Shown piece after piece: positions 1 to 11,040 of a stretch of 64,000 bases of DNA. This DNA is from Pelecanus crispus (lineage: Eukaryota > Chordata > Aves > Pelecaniformes > Pelecanidae). Location: positions 46,104,221 through 46,168,220 of the forward strand of contig NC_134643.1 in assembly GCF_030463565.1 (NCBI RefSeq), read 5' to 3'. Positions within the stretch are counted from its first letter, which is position 1. Each line of letters opens with the position of its first letter. The notes under the pieces are model-generated. The model saw nothing but the letters and a program-made list of their open reading frames with translations. It made no database searches and was not told the origin of the DNA. The position numbers were made by a program, and so were the translations under genes.

Positions 1-3000
1 ATGTTCGGTGCCATCAGTAACCATACTGGGAAATGTGGTAGCATAGTTTATGGTGCTTCAGGGCTTTCTTTCATTGCTGTATTGTATTTAGATGCAGAGA
101 TTCTGCCTAAATATTTATTTGGATACATAACTAAATGCTTTCTTAGACATAAGCCTTCCTGTTTGGTTTTGGCTAAGTAGCAGTGCCTGACTTGTTTTAG
201 TTTGTGCTGGCTGTAAATTGAGAAAAACATCACTATGGCTAGTGGAGCTATATTGATATAACACTGGAGTATTTAATGTTTCACTTTACCCTAGTGTAAA
301 TGTGGTTCTAATGCGTACTAACTCACAGGGTTACTGAGAAAATAAATTCATTAATGTTTATAGGATGGTTATGGTCCTCAAATGAAGGCATTCAAAATGC
401 GAAGTTTTTATCTAAGAGAACCTTGACATTTAAAATTCAGCTGGCAATATTGTCACATGCCAAATATACAGTTAATTTTGAATATATGGGAAGTGTTCAG
501 AGGCATATTCAAGTCTTTGTATTTTTCCCCACACTGCAATGACGACCATCAAAAGTCAGAGCTCCAGAAGTGAAATTGACTCACAGAAACCAAAAAAGAA
601 GAAAATAGTTTGGACTTGACCATGAAATGCTCTAAAGAATAGTGTCTATACTAGTTCAATGAAAATGAGATGGCCTTTAAACCCTCAGAGGACAAGAAAA
701 TAATGCCAAAACTGAACTCTGTCAAAAGAGGAGACCCGAAAGGTTAGGGTAGCTGGAAAAAAATGGAAGATTAAGAGAGATTCTGTGTAACTGAATGGGT
801 GAAATTGGATCATAAACAATTCTGTCATAGGGAGCTTTCTGTCCATAGCTACAAGGGTGTAAAGAATACGGAAAGTGGAATTGGCATCTCTTTGCTTTGT
901 TGCGAAGTTTGTGACAGAGAATGAAATTTCGTGTTAGGATAGCTTGTTAAATTGAAGTTACACTAGAATCTGCTTTGCGTGACACTACCTAATCCTTTTG
1001 GTATAGAAGTACAGAGAGAAACCAAAATTTGATGGCCAATATATGTGAAGACATGTTATAATGGAGTAATTCTTCCTTTGGCTAAGATGCAAACAAGTTA
1101 TTAAGAAAACTAATGCTTGTGATTTTGTCACTTGTTTGTATTCTATATATTACAATGCCTTTTTTTTTCCTCATTAAAACATGTTTTTGCAAAATGTTCA
1201 TAGATTTAGAGGTAACCTTGCAAAAATTCTAAAATCCTTGAAAATGTATGCAAAAAATATTCAGCATATGAAGAGGAAGGATTGTTTTTTTCCAAAATAT
1301 AGACATTGACATTACAGTGGAATGATCATGAGTCTTTATAGTGAGGAGTAAGGCTGAGGATAATGGTTGTTTTTCAGCTGTTTATTCTACAGGCAAGGAT
1401 GTTGCTTGAATTGGCATTACAGGTATTGAGACAGAAATCAGAGGGGATTGATCATTACCCTAACACATCCTTGATCTGACAGCTGGAGATAAATCTATTG
1501 GTTGATACTGAGACTGTGATTTTGTTCTTATGTTTGGAGCTGCTAGGAAAATAAGACTGTTACTGCCACAAATTATCAGACAAAGTTATGAAGAAGTATT
1601 TGTTTCTCTGATTAATTTATTTTAAATTAATTTAGTTCTTTAAATTTATCCATATATTTTACTATCCTTTTTGTTTAGCTGTTTCATTACTAAAATGTCT
1701 ATGATTGGAATGTTTTCCCATACACAGGGATTCTTGGATCTGAGGATTTTTAAGACTGATAAAACCCCCTGACAAACTAGGTAGTGATGGTACAGAAAAC
1801 CACCCTGTAGTTGTCCTAAAAATGTTAACCTATATATGTGCATGTTGTTAGTTTTGGAAGGAGAGATGTTTTAGTATTCATCATTTTTCCTAGTGTTCAA
1901 AACTCTTGATTGCCAGAAATAGCAAGTAAGAGCTATCAAATTAGACTTTGAAAATATCCAGAATAGTTTCGTATTCTTTATAACAAGTTCTTTCTTACAA
2001 TTTAAAAAGTAGTTCAGGTTGGTCAGAGACTGTGTAGCTCACAGGATCTAGTTTGTTTGTATAGGTATTAATACTGAACCTTGTGATATTTGGTTATGGT
2101 GCAGTTAGCAAGCAGAAATAGCAAGCTTTTCTATTTTATTCATGATGTTTTATCTACTGTCATGCCTATGTTAGTGCCAGAATGAGAGGAGATAGGTTTT
2201 AGCTTTTGTTTTCCAGATTTACCTATACTTAACTAAAAGGCAAGAAGACATTTAGTAGCAAACCATAACCTGTGTAAAAAGGGAGCAAATACTGTTATTG
2301 GGACAATAGAATGCCATGAGTTCATTTTTCATTAAAAATGTTATCTGTCAAGAAAATAGGTCAACTTTTTGGGAATTTTACAGAAGATGCCATCTAATTG
2401 TTACAAAAAAGGATGCTTTTTTTGTTTGTCTGTTTTGTATGAAATACCATAGTGTTCTATAGAGGGAGAGCCATCCTTCAGGGTGCCTGTTTACAAGAAA
2501 AGAGACTTTTTAAAATATCAGAGAATTAACTGCATATAAAAATGCTTTTCAGCTGTTTCTGAGTCCATGTAAAATTTTTATGTGAGATGAAACCGAAATC
2601 TATTTAAAAAGTAAGGAGCCAGATTTTACTCAAGGATATTTTTTTTATATTCACCATGAGATGCAAAGCCTGGACATTGGTTTTGCTGGCCTAATATTCC
2701 CAGAGGCCAAGAAGTCAAATTTTGGACTCTGGTTTCTAGAGACCATTAGACATGGACACGACAATTTAAATGGGCCATTTGGGGTTTGACAACCGATAAA
2801 GCAATCTGTTTGGATATAGCCTGTAAGACTTGGTTCTAAAATTCTAACAAATTCTCAAATTTACACTGGCTGCTTAAGCTGCCCTCTGTAATGCACATTT
2901 AAACATTTCACACAAATATTCGTGAATTCAGTCTTCTCAAAGGCTGTGATAGCAACTCCATGGCTTAAGAAGAGTCCACTAGAGATCTAGACCTTCAAAA

Positions 3001-6000
3001 TGAATGGGAAATTTAGCCTCTGCTATTAAATTACACAGTAATATATCATTTGTTATATAATTCCAAATACATAGACTGGATTACTGAGCAAGAACCAGCT
3101 GAATGTCCTTTAGATTTATAAGTAATCCAGCTGTTCCAGTGAACAGAAATAGTGAGTATAAGCCCCCTAAAGCTATTACTGAAAAATAAATCCTGAAGAT
3201 CCAATATTGTGCACTATCTAAACCATACACCTGGAAGTCATTCACTGCTTTCCCTTAACAGGAGTGAGCAAATATTTAAACATGCAATGTGCATGTTGAA
3301 ATTCCTTCTTTTGACCCTGAAAAAGCAGAAATGTATAGGTACTTTGAGTAAACTTCTAGGTGCTTGGAGAAGGAAAAATAGGACATCAGTGATAAGGCAA
3401 ATGACCAGGTTTCAATTGGGGATGTCTGCCTCATTGAATTCCACTTCTGTGATACTGATTTGACAGAGAAATTGGGTTTCCTGCCTTTTTCCAGTTCCAA
3501 AGAGCTTACTTAAATAGGTTATCTGATGGCAGAAGATTCTTCACTGCCTTTTACCTTGAATTTCTCCTTGATGTGTGAAAAGTAGGATGTGTCCCTGAAT
3601 CTGCTATACTCATTTTACACTAGTATAAATAACTATAGAGACTGTAAATTAATAAAAAGCAGGATCTAGAGGATGGGCATGTAGCCTCTGCCCTGCTAAT
3701 AATCAATGACTTTTGGCCTCTAAATTTAGTGAGTTTGAAATTTTACCTTGCAATCTAAAATAGCCATTCCATAGCCATGAAATTTAATTCTGGAATCGTA
3801 TATCTGAGGGTGCAAATGTAAATGTCTGGCAGCATAGTTCAGCACCATAAGAGAGTGAAGACATGATAAAATGTGGACTTGAACGTACAACTGAATTTAT
3901 TTGGACATATGGTTTTGTTGCTGGCTTACCAGTAAGAGTTTTTCTGCTTCACATAATGATTCTTGGGCCTGAATTCATGCCTATTTTTATTTGGATTCTT
4001 CCAGAATCCTGTGACATGCTAATTTGCAAGATGAGCTATAGAAAGAGCTATTTCCAGAGATTATTACTGATGTTATTTGGGGCAAACTGAGTGACAGCTA
4101 CTATTTCTTCCCTAAGCTGCTGTGAAATTTCATCTATTCTTCACCAGTCTGAGCTGCTCAAAACTGGGATCATTCAAGAAATTCACAATTATTTGTTGTA
4201 TGGCTCTGGATGAACTTGCATTCTTAAAAATATAGCGCACATTAATGAATGACAGTTGTAATGAAATACGCTATTGACTTTGCACTTAGTCAATTTAGGT
4301 ATTAATTTCTTCTTTGCTTGCAGGATAATTCTGCAGATGAACTAAACCAGCACATTGCCACAGTGTTTGAACATTAGCTTTTCTTGTCATGCAGTGAATA
4401 TAGTTATGTAGTGGAATAAGCATCATGAAATATGTCACAAAATCCAGCAACTGTTGAGAATGGGATTGCAAGAATGAAACTTTGGGAGATAACCAGAAAT
4501 GGAGCAGACTAAGCCAGCGTCAGTTATACAAAAAGAGGCCCTTCAGTATATGTTAATATGCTGAGCCATAATTTGCCATGGGCCAGGCTCCTAGGCAAGT
4601 TTGCTGTCTTTGCAATACAACTGATAGCTTCTTGCAGAGGGATGTGACAGGCGACGAGATAAATTACTAAAGTTCCGCCAACTAAGTCTGTGCTCCTAGG
4701 AGCATCCTAGGAGTCTTAGGCCAGCCAATAATGCAAGTTCTGCACTCCTCGTGCACCCAGAGCTCTTGTGTGAAATGCAGAGCTTTCAGTGCGAAAGCAA
4801 CTCAGTACTAGATTTTAGGTATTGTTTTGAAAATCTTAAGCATATGTCTTTTTCTTTTTCTTTCCACCTTTAGCTACATACAAGGCATATCCCCTTCACC
4901 CTCCCCAGTCCCTCCAAGACAGTAGACAGAATCTCTGTACCTTAGACCCAGGCAAGTCTGGATATTCTGGGAAAAATCAGCTTTCCTGTTTTATCTTAGG
5001 CAACGAAGGTTGAAAATAGGACTTAGAGTCATTGCAATTTCTAAGCATAGAGTTCCTCTAGCAGTGGCTAACTTCATGCTTCTTGGGCTGTATTCTCAAT
5101 TTGAGAAAGTGTTGCTGATAAGAAATATTGATGTAACAGGTAATTTTAAAATCACTTTATTTTTATGCCAATAGTGACATTAACACTTAGATTGAGGGTT
5201 AATGGACTCTTTCGTAATGCTGTGAAAAAGACAACTTTCAGGGTAAAAAAAGGGTTGTGAAATCCATGGTTATTTTTGTTACTAAGTTCAAAAGGAACAT
5301 CAATAAGAATGCCATCCTTTTGTCCCCTTCAAAGAATATATATAGAATTTTGGAGGTTTTGTAATAACAGTGCTTGTGCCTGTGATGGTTCTGATGCAGT
5401 GATCTAGAAAACAGTGGTAAAGGCATATCAAAGAAATGGGAATAGCTTTGGATAAACCAGCAGATTTTACCCTTGTAGAGAGAAATAATCAATAATCTGT
5501 AATTTCAGGAAGCTGGGCAGCTCAGGGACATGGATTACCTAAAAATCAAAGTTCAATGACAGCCTTTATAAAATTACATCATCAAGTTTGTAAGTTAAAT
5601 CCACAACAGCAGAAATGCAAATCAGAAGCTAAAATTCTACTTGTCCTCCATGGAATTTACCGTGGACTCTTTTCCACATACTGAAGAATATATCATAAAT
5701 TTTGCTTTTGCATGAAACTATTTTGCTTTAATGTGCTTGACTTGTTAGGTGGTGTGTTGGTTTTTTACTTTTTTTTTTTTTAAATTAAGAAATCCCCATT
5801 ATCTATCTGATTTTGTTTCTCACATTTTCAAAGTCTTTTTAGAACTGAAAAGTATAAAAGTTCATTGCCCAGCAGAGTTTTATCAAAGCTGTCTGAACAT
5901 TTGACTCAGATTTAGCAGGGTCTCATGTGAGTAAGACTACTTAAATGAATAAAGCTAAGCATATGCCTGAGAAAGCTTTCTGAAAGAGAACTTAGATCTG

Positions 6001-6490
6001 GAAAAATATGGATGAAATAGAGGTTGTCCTGAACTGTAAGACCTCCTTGGGGAGGAATCAAATGATAGCATCAGTAATAATTGATACTACAATTGCATTT
6101 TCATCCCAGAGGATCTCTAACTCATTCTCACCCGGACTGAGTCACAGACTTTCATTTCAGCACTTTCCAGAAGTCTGTAAAAAGTGGCTTCTGCCCACAG
6201 AGACAGGTATTTTAGCATTTTCATAAGTTCTCATTGTTTGTCTCCCAGCACACTACACACACTCATTTCCAGAAGACAGAAATAAACAGAAGGTCATGAA
6301 TTCCCAGCATTTCAGCAGGCAGACAGGTGACCTACCATGGACACATTGATTTCAGCACTGCATCACTATTCTGAGCGCTGCAAAAACTAACTGTACCTAG
6401 GACCTCTGATATGAAGGCATCTTTAGGCTGGAAGGCAGTAGTCAAAGAAAGAAGAGTGGTGAGTATAGGTATTTCTGTGGGGTTTGTTTT
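1..6490. other. Upstream intergenic DNA, no gene recognised
   Basis: This AT-rich stretch has only short chance reading frames, none longer than about 85 codons and none resembling a known protein. I see no RNA gene, no recent LINE or LTR and no CpG island. A T-run lies near 5768-5782. It is read as intergenic DNA upstream of ACSS3; diverged ancient repeats may be present but I could not support any. Confidence 0.6.
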
Positions 6491-6495
6491 CATAG

Positions 6496-7063
6496 TGTCG
6501 TGGTTTAGTCCCAGCCAGCAACTCAGTACCACGCAGCCGCTCGCTCACTCCCCCTACCCTGATGGGATGGGGGAGAGAATCGGAGGAGTAAGAGTGAGAA
6601 ACACTCCTGGGTTGAGATAAGAACAGTTTAATAATTGAAATAAAATAAAGTAAAATAATAATAATAACAATATAATAATAATAGTAATAATAATATACAA
6701 AGCAAGTGATGCACAATGCAATTGCTCACCACCCGATGACCGATACCCAGACAGTTCCCGAGCAGCGGTTGCTGCTCCCCGGCCAAACCCCCCCAGTTTC
6801 TATACTGAGCATGATGTCATATGGTATGGAATAGCCCTTTGGTCAGTTTGGGTCAACTATTCTGGCTGTGCCCCCTCCCAGTTTCTTGTGCACCTGGCAG
6901 AGCATGGGAAACTGAAAAAGTCCTTGACTAGCATAAGCAGTACTCGGCAACAACTAAAAAACATCAGCATGTTATCAACATTCTTCTCCTACTAAATCCA
7001 AAACACAGCACTATGCCTGCTGCTAGGAAGAAAATTAACTCTATCCCAGCTGAAACCAGGACA
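6496..7063 (-). mobile_element. Solo ERV LTR, ERVL-like, 5-bp target duplication
   Basis: This 568-bp element begins TGTCGTGG and ends CCAGGACA on the + strand, giving the TG...CA ends of an LTR. It is flanked by a perfect 5-bp direct repeat, CATAG, at 6491-6495 and 7064-7068. In its own (minus) orientation it starts TGTCCTGGTTTCAGC, has an A/T-rich ATT-repeat tract and an ATTAAA polyadenylation-type hexamer. Close relatives occur at 17731-18280, 18724-18875 and 49704-50271. No internal retroviral region adjoins it, so it is a solo LTR left by recombination. A 5-bp duplication fits ERVL-type integration. The family name is not certain. Confidence 0.9.
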
Positions 7064-7207
7064 CATAGAATCATAGAATCATAGAATGCTTTGGGTTGGA
7101 AGGGACCTTGAGAGATCATCGAGCCCAACCCCCCTGCAGTGAGCAGGGATTGAACCTGTGAACTTGGCGTTATTAGCACCATGTTCTAACCAACTGAGCT
7201 AACCCGT
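7064..7207 (-). mobile_element. tRNA-Ile-derived SINE with CR1-type tail (TguSINE1-like)
   Basis: Read on the minus strand, the head resembles tRNA-Ile(AAT). It has an A box (TAGCTCAGTTGG), an anticodon arm with loop CTAATAA, and a B box (GGTTCAATCC). The tail then matches avian CR1 3' ends (GATGATCTCTCAAGGTCCCT-like) and finishes in repeated ATTCTATG. A tRNA head joined to a LINE tail is the layout of a SINE mobilised by CR1. From memory, TguSINE1 of passerine birds is tRNA-Ile-derived in this way. The acceptor stem is degraded and CR1-like sequence replaces the 3' acceptor strand, so it is not a functional tRNA gene. The LTR at 6496-7063 is inserted in its tail. Confidence 0.85.
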
Positions 7208-7260
7208 TTTGTTTGTTTTGTTTTTGTTTGCTTGTTTTGGTTTGGTTTGATTTGGTTTCC
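7205..7260 (+). repeat. GTTTT/TTTGG simple repeat
   Basis: A T/G-rich tract of short GTTTT, GTTTTT and TTTGG units follows the SINE head directly. On the minus strand it is an A/C-rich run just upstream of the tRNA-like sequence. Confidence 0.8.
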
Positions 7261-7669
7261 TCTTTGGCCAGATCTTACTATTGCCGAACAAACCATGGCA
7301 TCTTTTATATTCACTAAAAATACTCAGAATACCTACTTGAAAAGTTCTACCCAAATATGTATTTTTCAAGTAATAATTTAATTATTTTGAATTCTGTACA
7401 AGATTTTTAGTGGATTTCAAGTAAAGCTGTGATATTTTAATATTCTAAGACTAGATAGAAAACTGGAAGAATAATTGTATCTACTTATGTACCTTAGAAG
7501 GTGCCAGTTACCACTACTACTTCCATCACCTTTCAGGAAAATGGAAAAGTTTATTTTGATTTGAACTTAACTCTGCAGACTACTGCATATTATAGAAAAC
7601 TGTGACTGCCTCTATTTTTTAGACATCAGTTGTATATAGGATTTATACAAGACTGGCAGTTCTTAGGAC
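7261..7669. other. Unassigned AT-rich intergenic stretch
   Basis: AT-rich sequence between the SINE and the CR1 junction repeat. No reading frame, repeat family or RNA gene was recognised. Confidence 0.5.
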
Positions 7670-7723
7670 GATAGCAAAGTGATTTTGGACGATAGCAAAG
7701 TGATAGCAAAGTGATAGCAAAGT
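7670..7723 (+). repeat. 11-bp GATAGCAAAGT repeats at the CR1 5' junction
   Basis: GATAGCAAAGT occurs at 7670-7680, 7691-7701, 7702-7712 and 7713-7723; the last three are in perfect tandem. The run ends where CR1 homology begins, so it may be filler or slippage from the 5' end of the retrotransposition event rather than an older microsatellite. Confidence 0.85.
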
Positions 7724-9357
7724 GGAGCCCTCATAGTCCAGGAGGAAGCAGTTAATGACCTGCTATGCCGCCTGGACGCTCACAAGTCTATGGGGCCGGA
7801 TGGGATCCACCCAAGAGTACTGAGGGAGCTGGCAGAGGAGCTTGCCAAGCCACTTTCCATCATCTATCAACAGTCCTGGTTAACAGGGGAGGTCCCTGAT
7901 GACTGGAGGCTTGCCAATGTGACGCCCATCTACAAGAAGGGCCGGAAGGAGGACCCGGGGAACTACAGGCCTGTCAGCCTGACCTCGGTGCCGGGGAAGA
8001 TTATGGAGAGGTTCATCTTGAGCGAACTCCACAGGCAAGTACAGGTCAACCAGGGGATCAGGCCCAGCCAGCATGGGTTCACAAAAGGCAGGTCCTGCTT
8101 GACCAACCTGATCTCCTTCTATGACCTGGTGACCCGCCTGGTAGATGATGGAAAGGCTGTGGATGTCATCTACCTCGACTTTAGCAAAGCTTTTGACACC
8201 GTCTCGCATAATATCCTCCTCGGGAAGCTGGCAGCTCACGGCTTAGACAGGCATACTCTTCGCTGGGTAAAGAACTGGTTGGGTGGCCGAGCCCAGAGAG
8301 TAGTGATAAATGGTGTTAAGTCCAGTTGGCGGCCGGTCACGAGCGGTGTTCCCCAGGGCTCTGTTTTAGGGCCAGTCTTGTTTAATATCTTTATCAATGA
8401 TCTGGATGAGGGGATCGAGTGCACCCTCAGTAAGTTTGCAGACGACACCAAATTGGGTGGGAGTGTCGATCTGCTCGAGGGTAGGATGGCCCTGCAGAGG
8501 GACCTGGACAGGCTGGATCGATGGGCCGTGGCCAACTGTATGAGGTTCAACAAGGCCAAGTGTCGGGTCCTGCACTTCGGTCACAACAACCCCATGCAAC
8601 GCTACAGGCTTGGGGAGGAGTGGCTGGAAAGCTGCCTGGCCGAAAAGGACCTGGGGGTGTTAGTAGATAGCCGGCTGAACATGAGCCAGCAGTGTGCCCA
8701 GGTGGCCAAGAAGGCCAACAGCATCCTGGCTTGTATCAGGAATGCTGTGGCCAGCAGGAGCAGGGAGGTGATTGTCCCCCTGTACTCGGCGCTGGTGAGG
8801 CCGCACCTGGAATACTGTGTCCAGTTTTGGGCCCCTCACTACAAGAAAGACATTGAGGTGCTGGAGCGTGTTCAGAGGCGGGCAACGAAGCTGGTGAAGG
8901 GTCTGGAGAACAAGTCTTATGAGGAGCGGCTGAGGGAACTGGGGTTGTTTAGCCTGGAAAAGAGGAGGCTGAGGGGAGACCTTATCGCTCTCTACAACTA
9001 CCTGAAAGGAGGTTGTAGTGAGGTGGGTGTTGGTCTCTTCTCCCAAGTAGCTAGCGATAGGACAAGAGGAAATGGGCTTAAGCTGCGCCAGGGGAGGTTT
9101 AGACTGGAAATTAGGAAGAATTTCTTTACGGAAAGGGTGGTCAGGCATTGGAACAGGCTGCCCAGAGAGGTGGTGGAGTCACCATCCCTGGAGGCGTTTA
9201 AAAAACGGGTAGATGTGGCACTTCGGGATATGGTTTAGTCTGGTCTACCCTTGATTAGTCTAGAGTGGGCTTGGTAGTGTAGGTTAATGGTTGGACTGGA
9301 TGATCTTAAAGGTCTTTTCCAACCTAGATGATTCTATGATTCTATGATTCTATGATT
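7724..9357 (+). mobile_element. 5'-truncated CR1 LINE
   Basis: This non-LTR retrotransposon copy lacks ORF1 and the endonuclease part of ORF2. It keeps the reverse transcriptase, the C-terminal region, a short 3' UTR and the CR1 tail (ATTCTATG three times at 9331-9354). The coding part has no premature stop, so it is a fairly young copy. No clear target-site duplication was seen, as usual for CR1. It lies upstream of ACSS3 in the same orientation. Confidence 0.95.
7790..9238 (+). CDS. CR1 ORF2 fragment: reverse transcriptase and C-terminal region (482 codons)
   Basis: This is the C-terminal half of the CR1 ORF2 polyprotein, which copies CR1 RNA at the target site. Reverse transcriptase blocks are visible in order: YRPVSLTS near residues 59-66, motif [12 protein letters not shown] at 128-138 with the metal-binding Asp, motif [12 protein letters not shown] at 185-195, and the catalytic FADD at 216-219. 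The C-terminal part has the typical CR1 block [12 protein letters not shown] followed by [10 protein letters not shown] full CR1 ORF2 also carries an N-terminal endonuclease, absent here because of 5' truncation. The frame is open back past the ATG to the junction at about 7724, so the Met is an internal residue. The copy cannot be autonomous. Confidence 0.93.
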   Translation: MGPDGIHPRVLRELAEELAKPLSIIYQQSWLTGEVPDDWRLANVTPIYKKGRKEDPGNYRPVSLTSVPGKIMERFILSELHRQVQVNQGIRPSQHGFTKGRSCLTNLISFYDLVTRLVDDGKAVDVIYLDFSKAFDTVSHNILLGKLAAHGLDRHTLRWVKNWLGGRAQRVVINGVKSSWRPVTSGVPQGSVLGPVLFNIFINDLDEGIECTLSKFADDTKLGGSVDLLEGRMALQRDLDRLDRWAVANCMRFNKAKCRVLHFGHNNPMQRYRLGEEWLESCLAEKDLGVLVDSRLNMSQQCAQVAKKANSILACIRNAVASRSREVIVPLYSALVRPHLEYCVQFWAPHYKKDIEVLERVQRRATKLVKGLENKSYEERLRELGLFSLEKRRLRGDLIALYNYLKGGCSEVGVGLFSQVASDRTRGNGLKLRQGRFRLEIRKNFFTERVVRHWNRLPREVVESPSLEAFKKRVDVALRDMV

Positions 9358-10261
9358 TAACTTATGTACTAATTGTTTAACTACAGTTTTACTTTGTGCT
9401 TATGAAAGGACTCTAAGTGAAATTTGAATTATCAAGGTTTGCAAGTGTTGTACATTAGGATAGTCAGAGCATTTCGTATACAGGAGACCATATTTATACT
9501 ACTTTTCTGCTACTCTTTTTTCAACATACATATATCTTCAAACATGCATGCCTTGCACTAAAGGATACAGTTGCGGAAAAAATGTGGTTTTAAACAAAAG
9601 AAAGGCTTCAGATAAATTATTTTGCAATTGCAGAAGTACCCAGGCCATGTTTCACAGTTTGTTCTTTGCTAGATATATGCCTAGAAACATACATATGTTT
9701 TTCAATGAAGTCTACAGCTACAAAGGTAATTGCTACACACGTCACTTGACATTACTTCAAAATTCTTTGTTGAGTGTGAATTTCAGGAGCATCAAGTTTT
9801 TCAAAAAAGAAAAAAAAATCCTTAGAGGGAAAATTAATCAGTTCAGAAATCTGCTATACTGGCATTTGTAAGTGAACTTTAAATTACCAGCATGCAGTTG
9901 GGAGAACTAGCAATCTCTTCTTTACCCTTTTAGCTATCAGTATGGGCTGTGGGTAGTTTAATTAATGAAGTATGTTCCACAGATACTCATTAGAAACATT
10001 CCTTCAGGAAACAGATATTAGGATGTTAGCTAAAATAGGATTTTAATGCACTTCATGTTCCAATTAACTTCCTTTGTATCCCCTAAACCCCTGGTGTATC
10101 ATTTCTAGCAGGATGCATATTCAAAATGAATACCCAAGCGTTTGCTGTTGCAATGCAAATTCCTTTGCCAAATGCTTATACCTTCATGTTAAACACACTA
10201 TAGACAGAGTGGAAAAATGGTTAACATTGCTCTTCACCACCACAAGAAATATTAGGCATCA
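9358..10261. other. Unassigned intergenic stretch
   Basis: AT-rich sequence between the CR1 and the next LTR. One 107-codon frame at 9548-9871 has no recognisable domain and its composition is like the surrounding DNA, so it is read as chance. Confidence 0.5.
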
Positions 10262-10303
10262 CCAGACTGAGAGACTGAAAGAATTAATGTATGTTGATGT
10301 CTC

Positions 10304-10387
10304 CATTGTGGTGGTTGGTTGATGTCTCAAACATTGTGGCGGTTGGTTGGTGTCTCAAACATTGTGGCAGTTGGTTGATGCCTCAAA
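10304..10387 (+). repeat. 28-bp minisatellite, three copies, inside the LTR U3
   Basis: Three consecutive 28-bp units (10304-10331, 10332-10359, 10360-10387) each begin CATTGTGG and end CTCAAA, differing by one to a few bases. They lie in the 5' part (U3) of the LTR, where enhancer repeats are common. Confidence 0.85.
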
Positions 10388-10688
10388 AGTTGTGGTGAAA
10401 CAAGTTAAGATCTGCATGGTGACACCAAACCACAAGTGGGAAGTGGGTTGGCACAGAGCATGGGAAGGCATGCTGGAGGATCCGCAGTTCCATATTTCTA
10501 ATGTGCCTCACAACTCATCATATATGGCCAGAGGTCATACAGAGTTCATTTGAGGAAGGGGCTCATGACCACCCAAAAGACCCTTCACCACCACCCCCCA
10601 AAAACGACACCTGCACAGAAGATTGAGAACTTTCTGGATAAGTCGTTGAGGGGATGCACTTGACGCAAGTGAGAGGTGGAGACTGACT

Positions 10689-10695
10689 TATAAAA
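10689..10695 (+). promoter_or_regulatory. LTR TATA box
   Basis: TATAAAA in the context CTTATAAAAGA inside the 10268-11034 LTR. It is placed correctly relative to the downstream AATAAA to be the U3 core promoter. It points along + toward ACSS3, whose start codon is about 2.8 kb away. Confidence 0.7.
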
Positions 10696-10927
10696 GACAC
10701 AACTCTGAGAAAGCCAGGCGCATGCCAGCCACCGGAGGGAGGATCACCTCATCTATCATCGTCATCACGGGATCCAAGGGTGGTGATAACTCCCTCCTCC
10801 CCGCCCCCCCCCCTTTTCCTTCCTTCTTATAAGTATTTCAATCAGAACCTACATTGCCTACTGCTATGCTTTCCTAGTTCAGGTTGCCTACTGTTATGCT
10901 TGGCAAGTTAAGGTTGTTTCTATCATC

Positions 10928-10933
10928 AATAAA
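10928..10933 (+). terminator. LTR polyadenylation signal
   Basis: AATAAA, followed within about 25 bp by a GT-rich stretch (GTTTGGTGTC), as expected for the R/U5 boundary of the LTR. Confidence 0.7.
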
Positions 10934-11040
10934 GTGCTTAATCGATCGTTTGGTGTCATTTCACCTTAATTTAGCCCAAGGGAATCACAGAACCACCATG
11001 ATCCTCCCTGGGCAGCCCAGTTTGGATCGTGACACCAGAC

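Larger units (their letters stand above)
10268..11034 (+). mobile_element. Solo ERV LTR, ERVK-like, perfect 6-bp target duplication
   Basis: This 767-bp element starts TGAGAGAC and ends GATCGTGACA. It is flanked by an exact 6-bp repeat, CCAGAC, at 10262-10267 and 11035-11040. It contains a TATA box (10689-10695) and an AATAAA signal (10928-10933) about 235 bp further on, a normal R-region layout, plus a C-rich tract near 10790-10815. The 6-bp duplication fits ERVK-type (beta/alpha-like) integrase. It shares no obvious sequence with the other LTR family in the window, and no internal viral genes adjoin it. Confidence 0.88.

Noticed and set aside
7132-7207. A tRNA-Ile gene on the minus strand
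   Set aside because: The tRNA-like part lacks a paired acceptor stem and runs directly into a CR1 tail, so it is a SINE head.
7880-9148. Antisense frames of 77-162 codons inside the CR1
   Set aside because: They mirror the reverse transcriptase frame and match nothing else.
10347-10553. 68-codon frame in the LTR as a viral accessory gene
   Set aside because: It lies in the U3 of a solo LTR, starts within the minisatellite and has no recognisable similarity.
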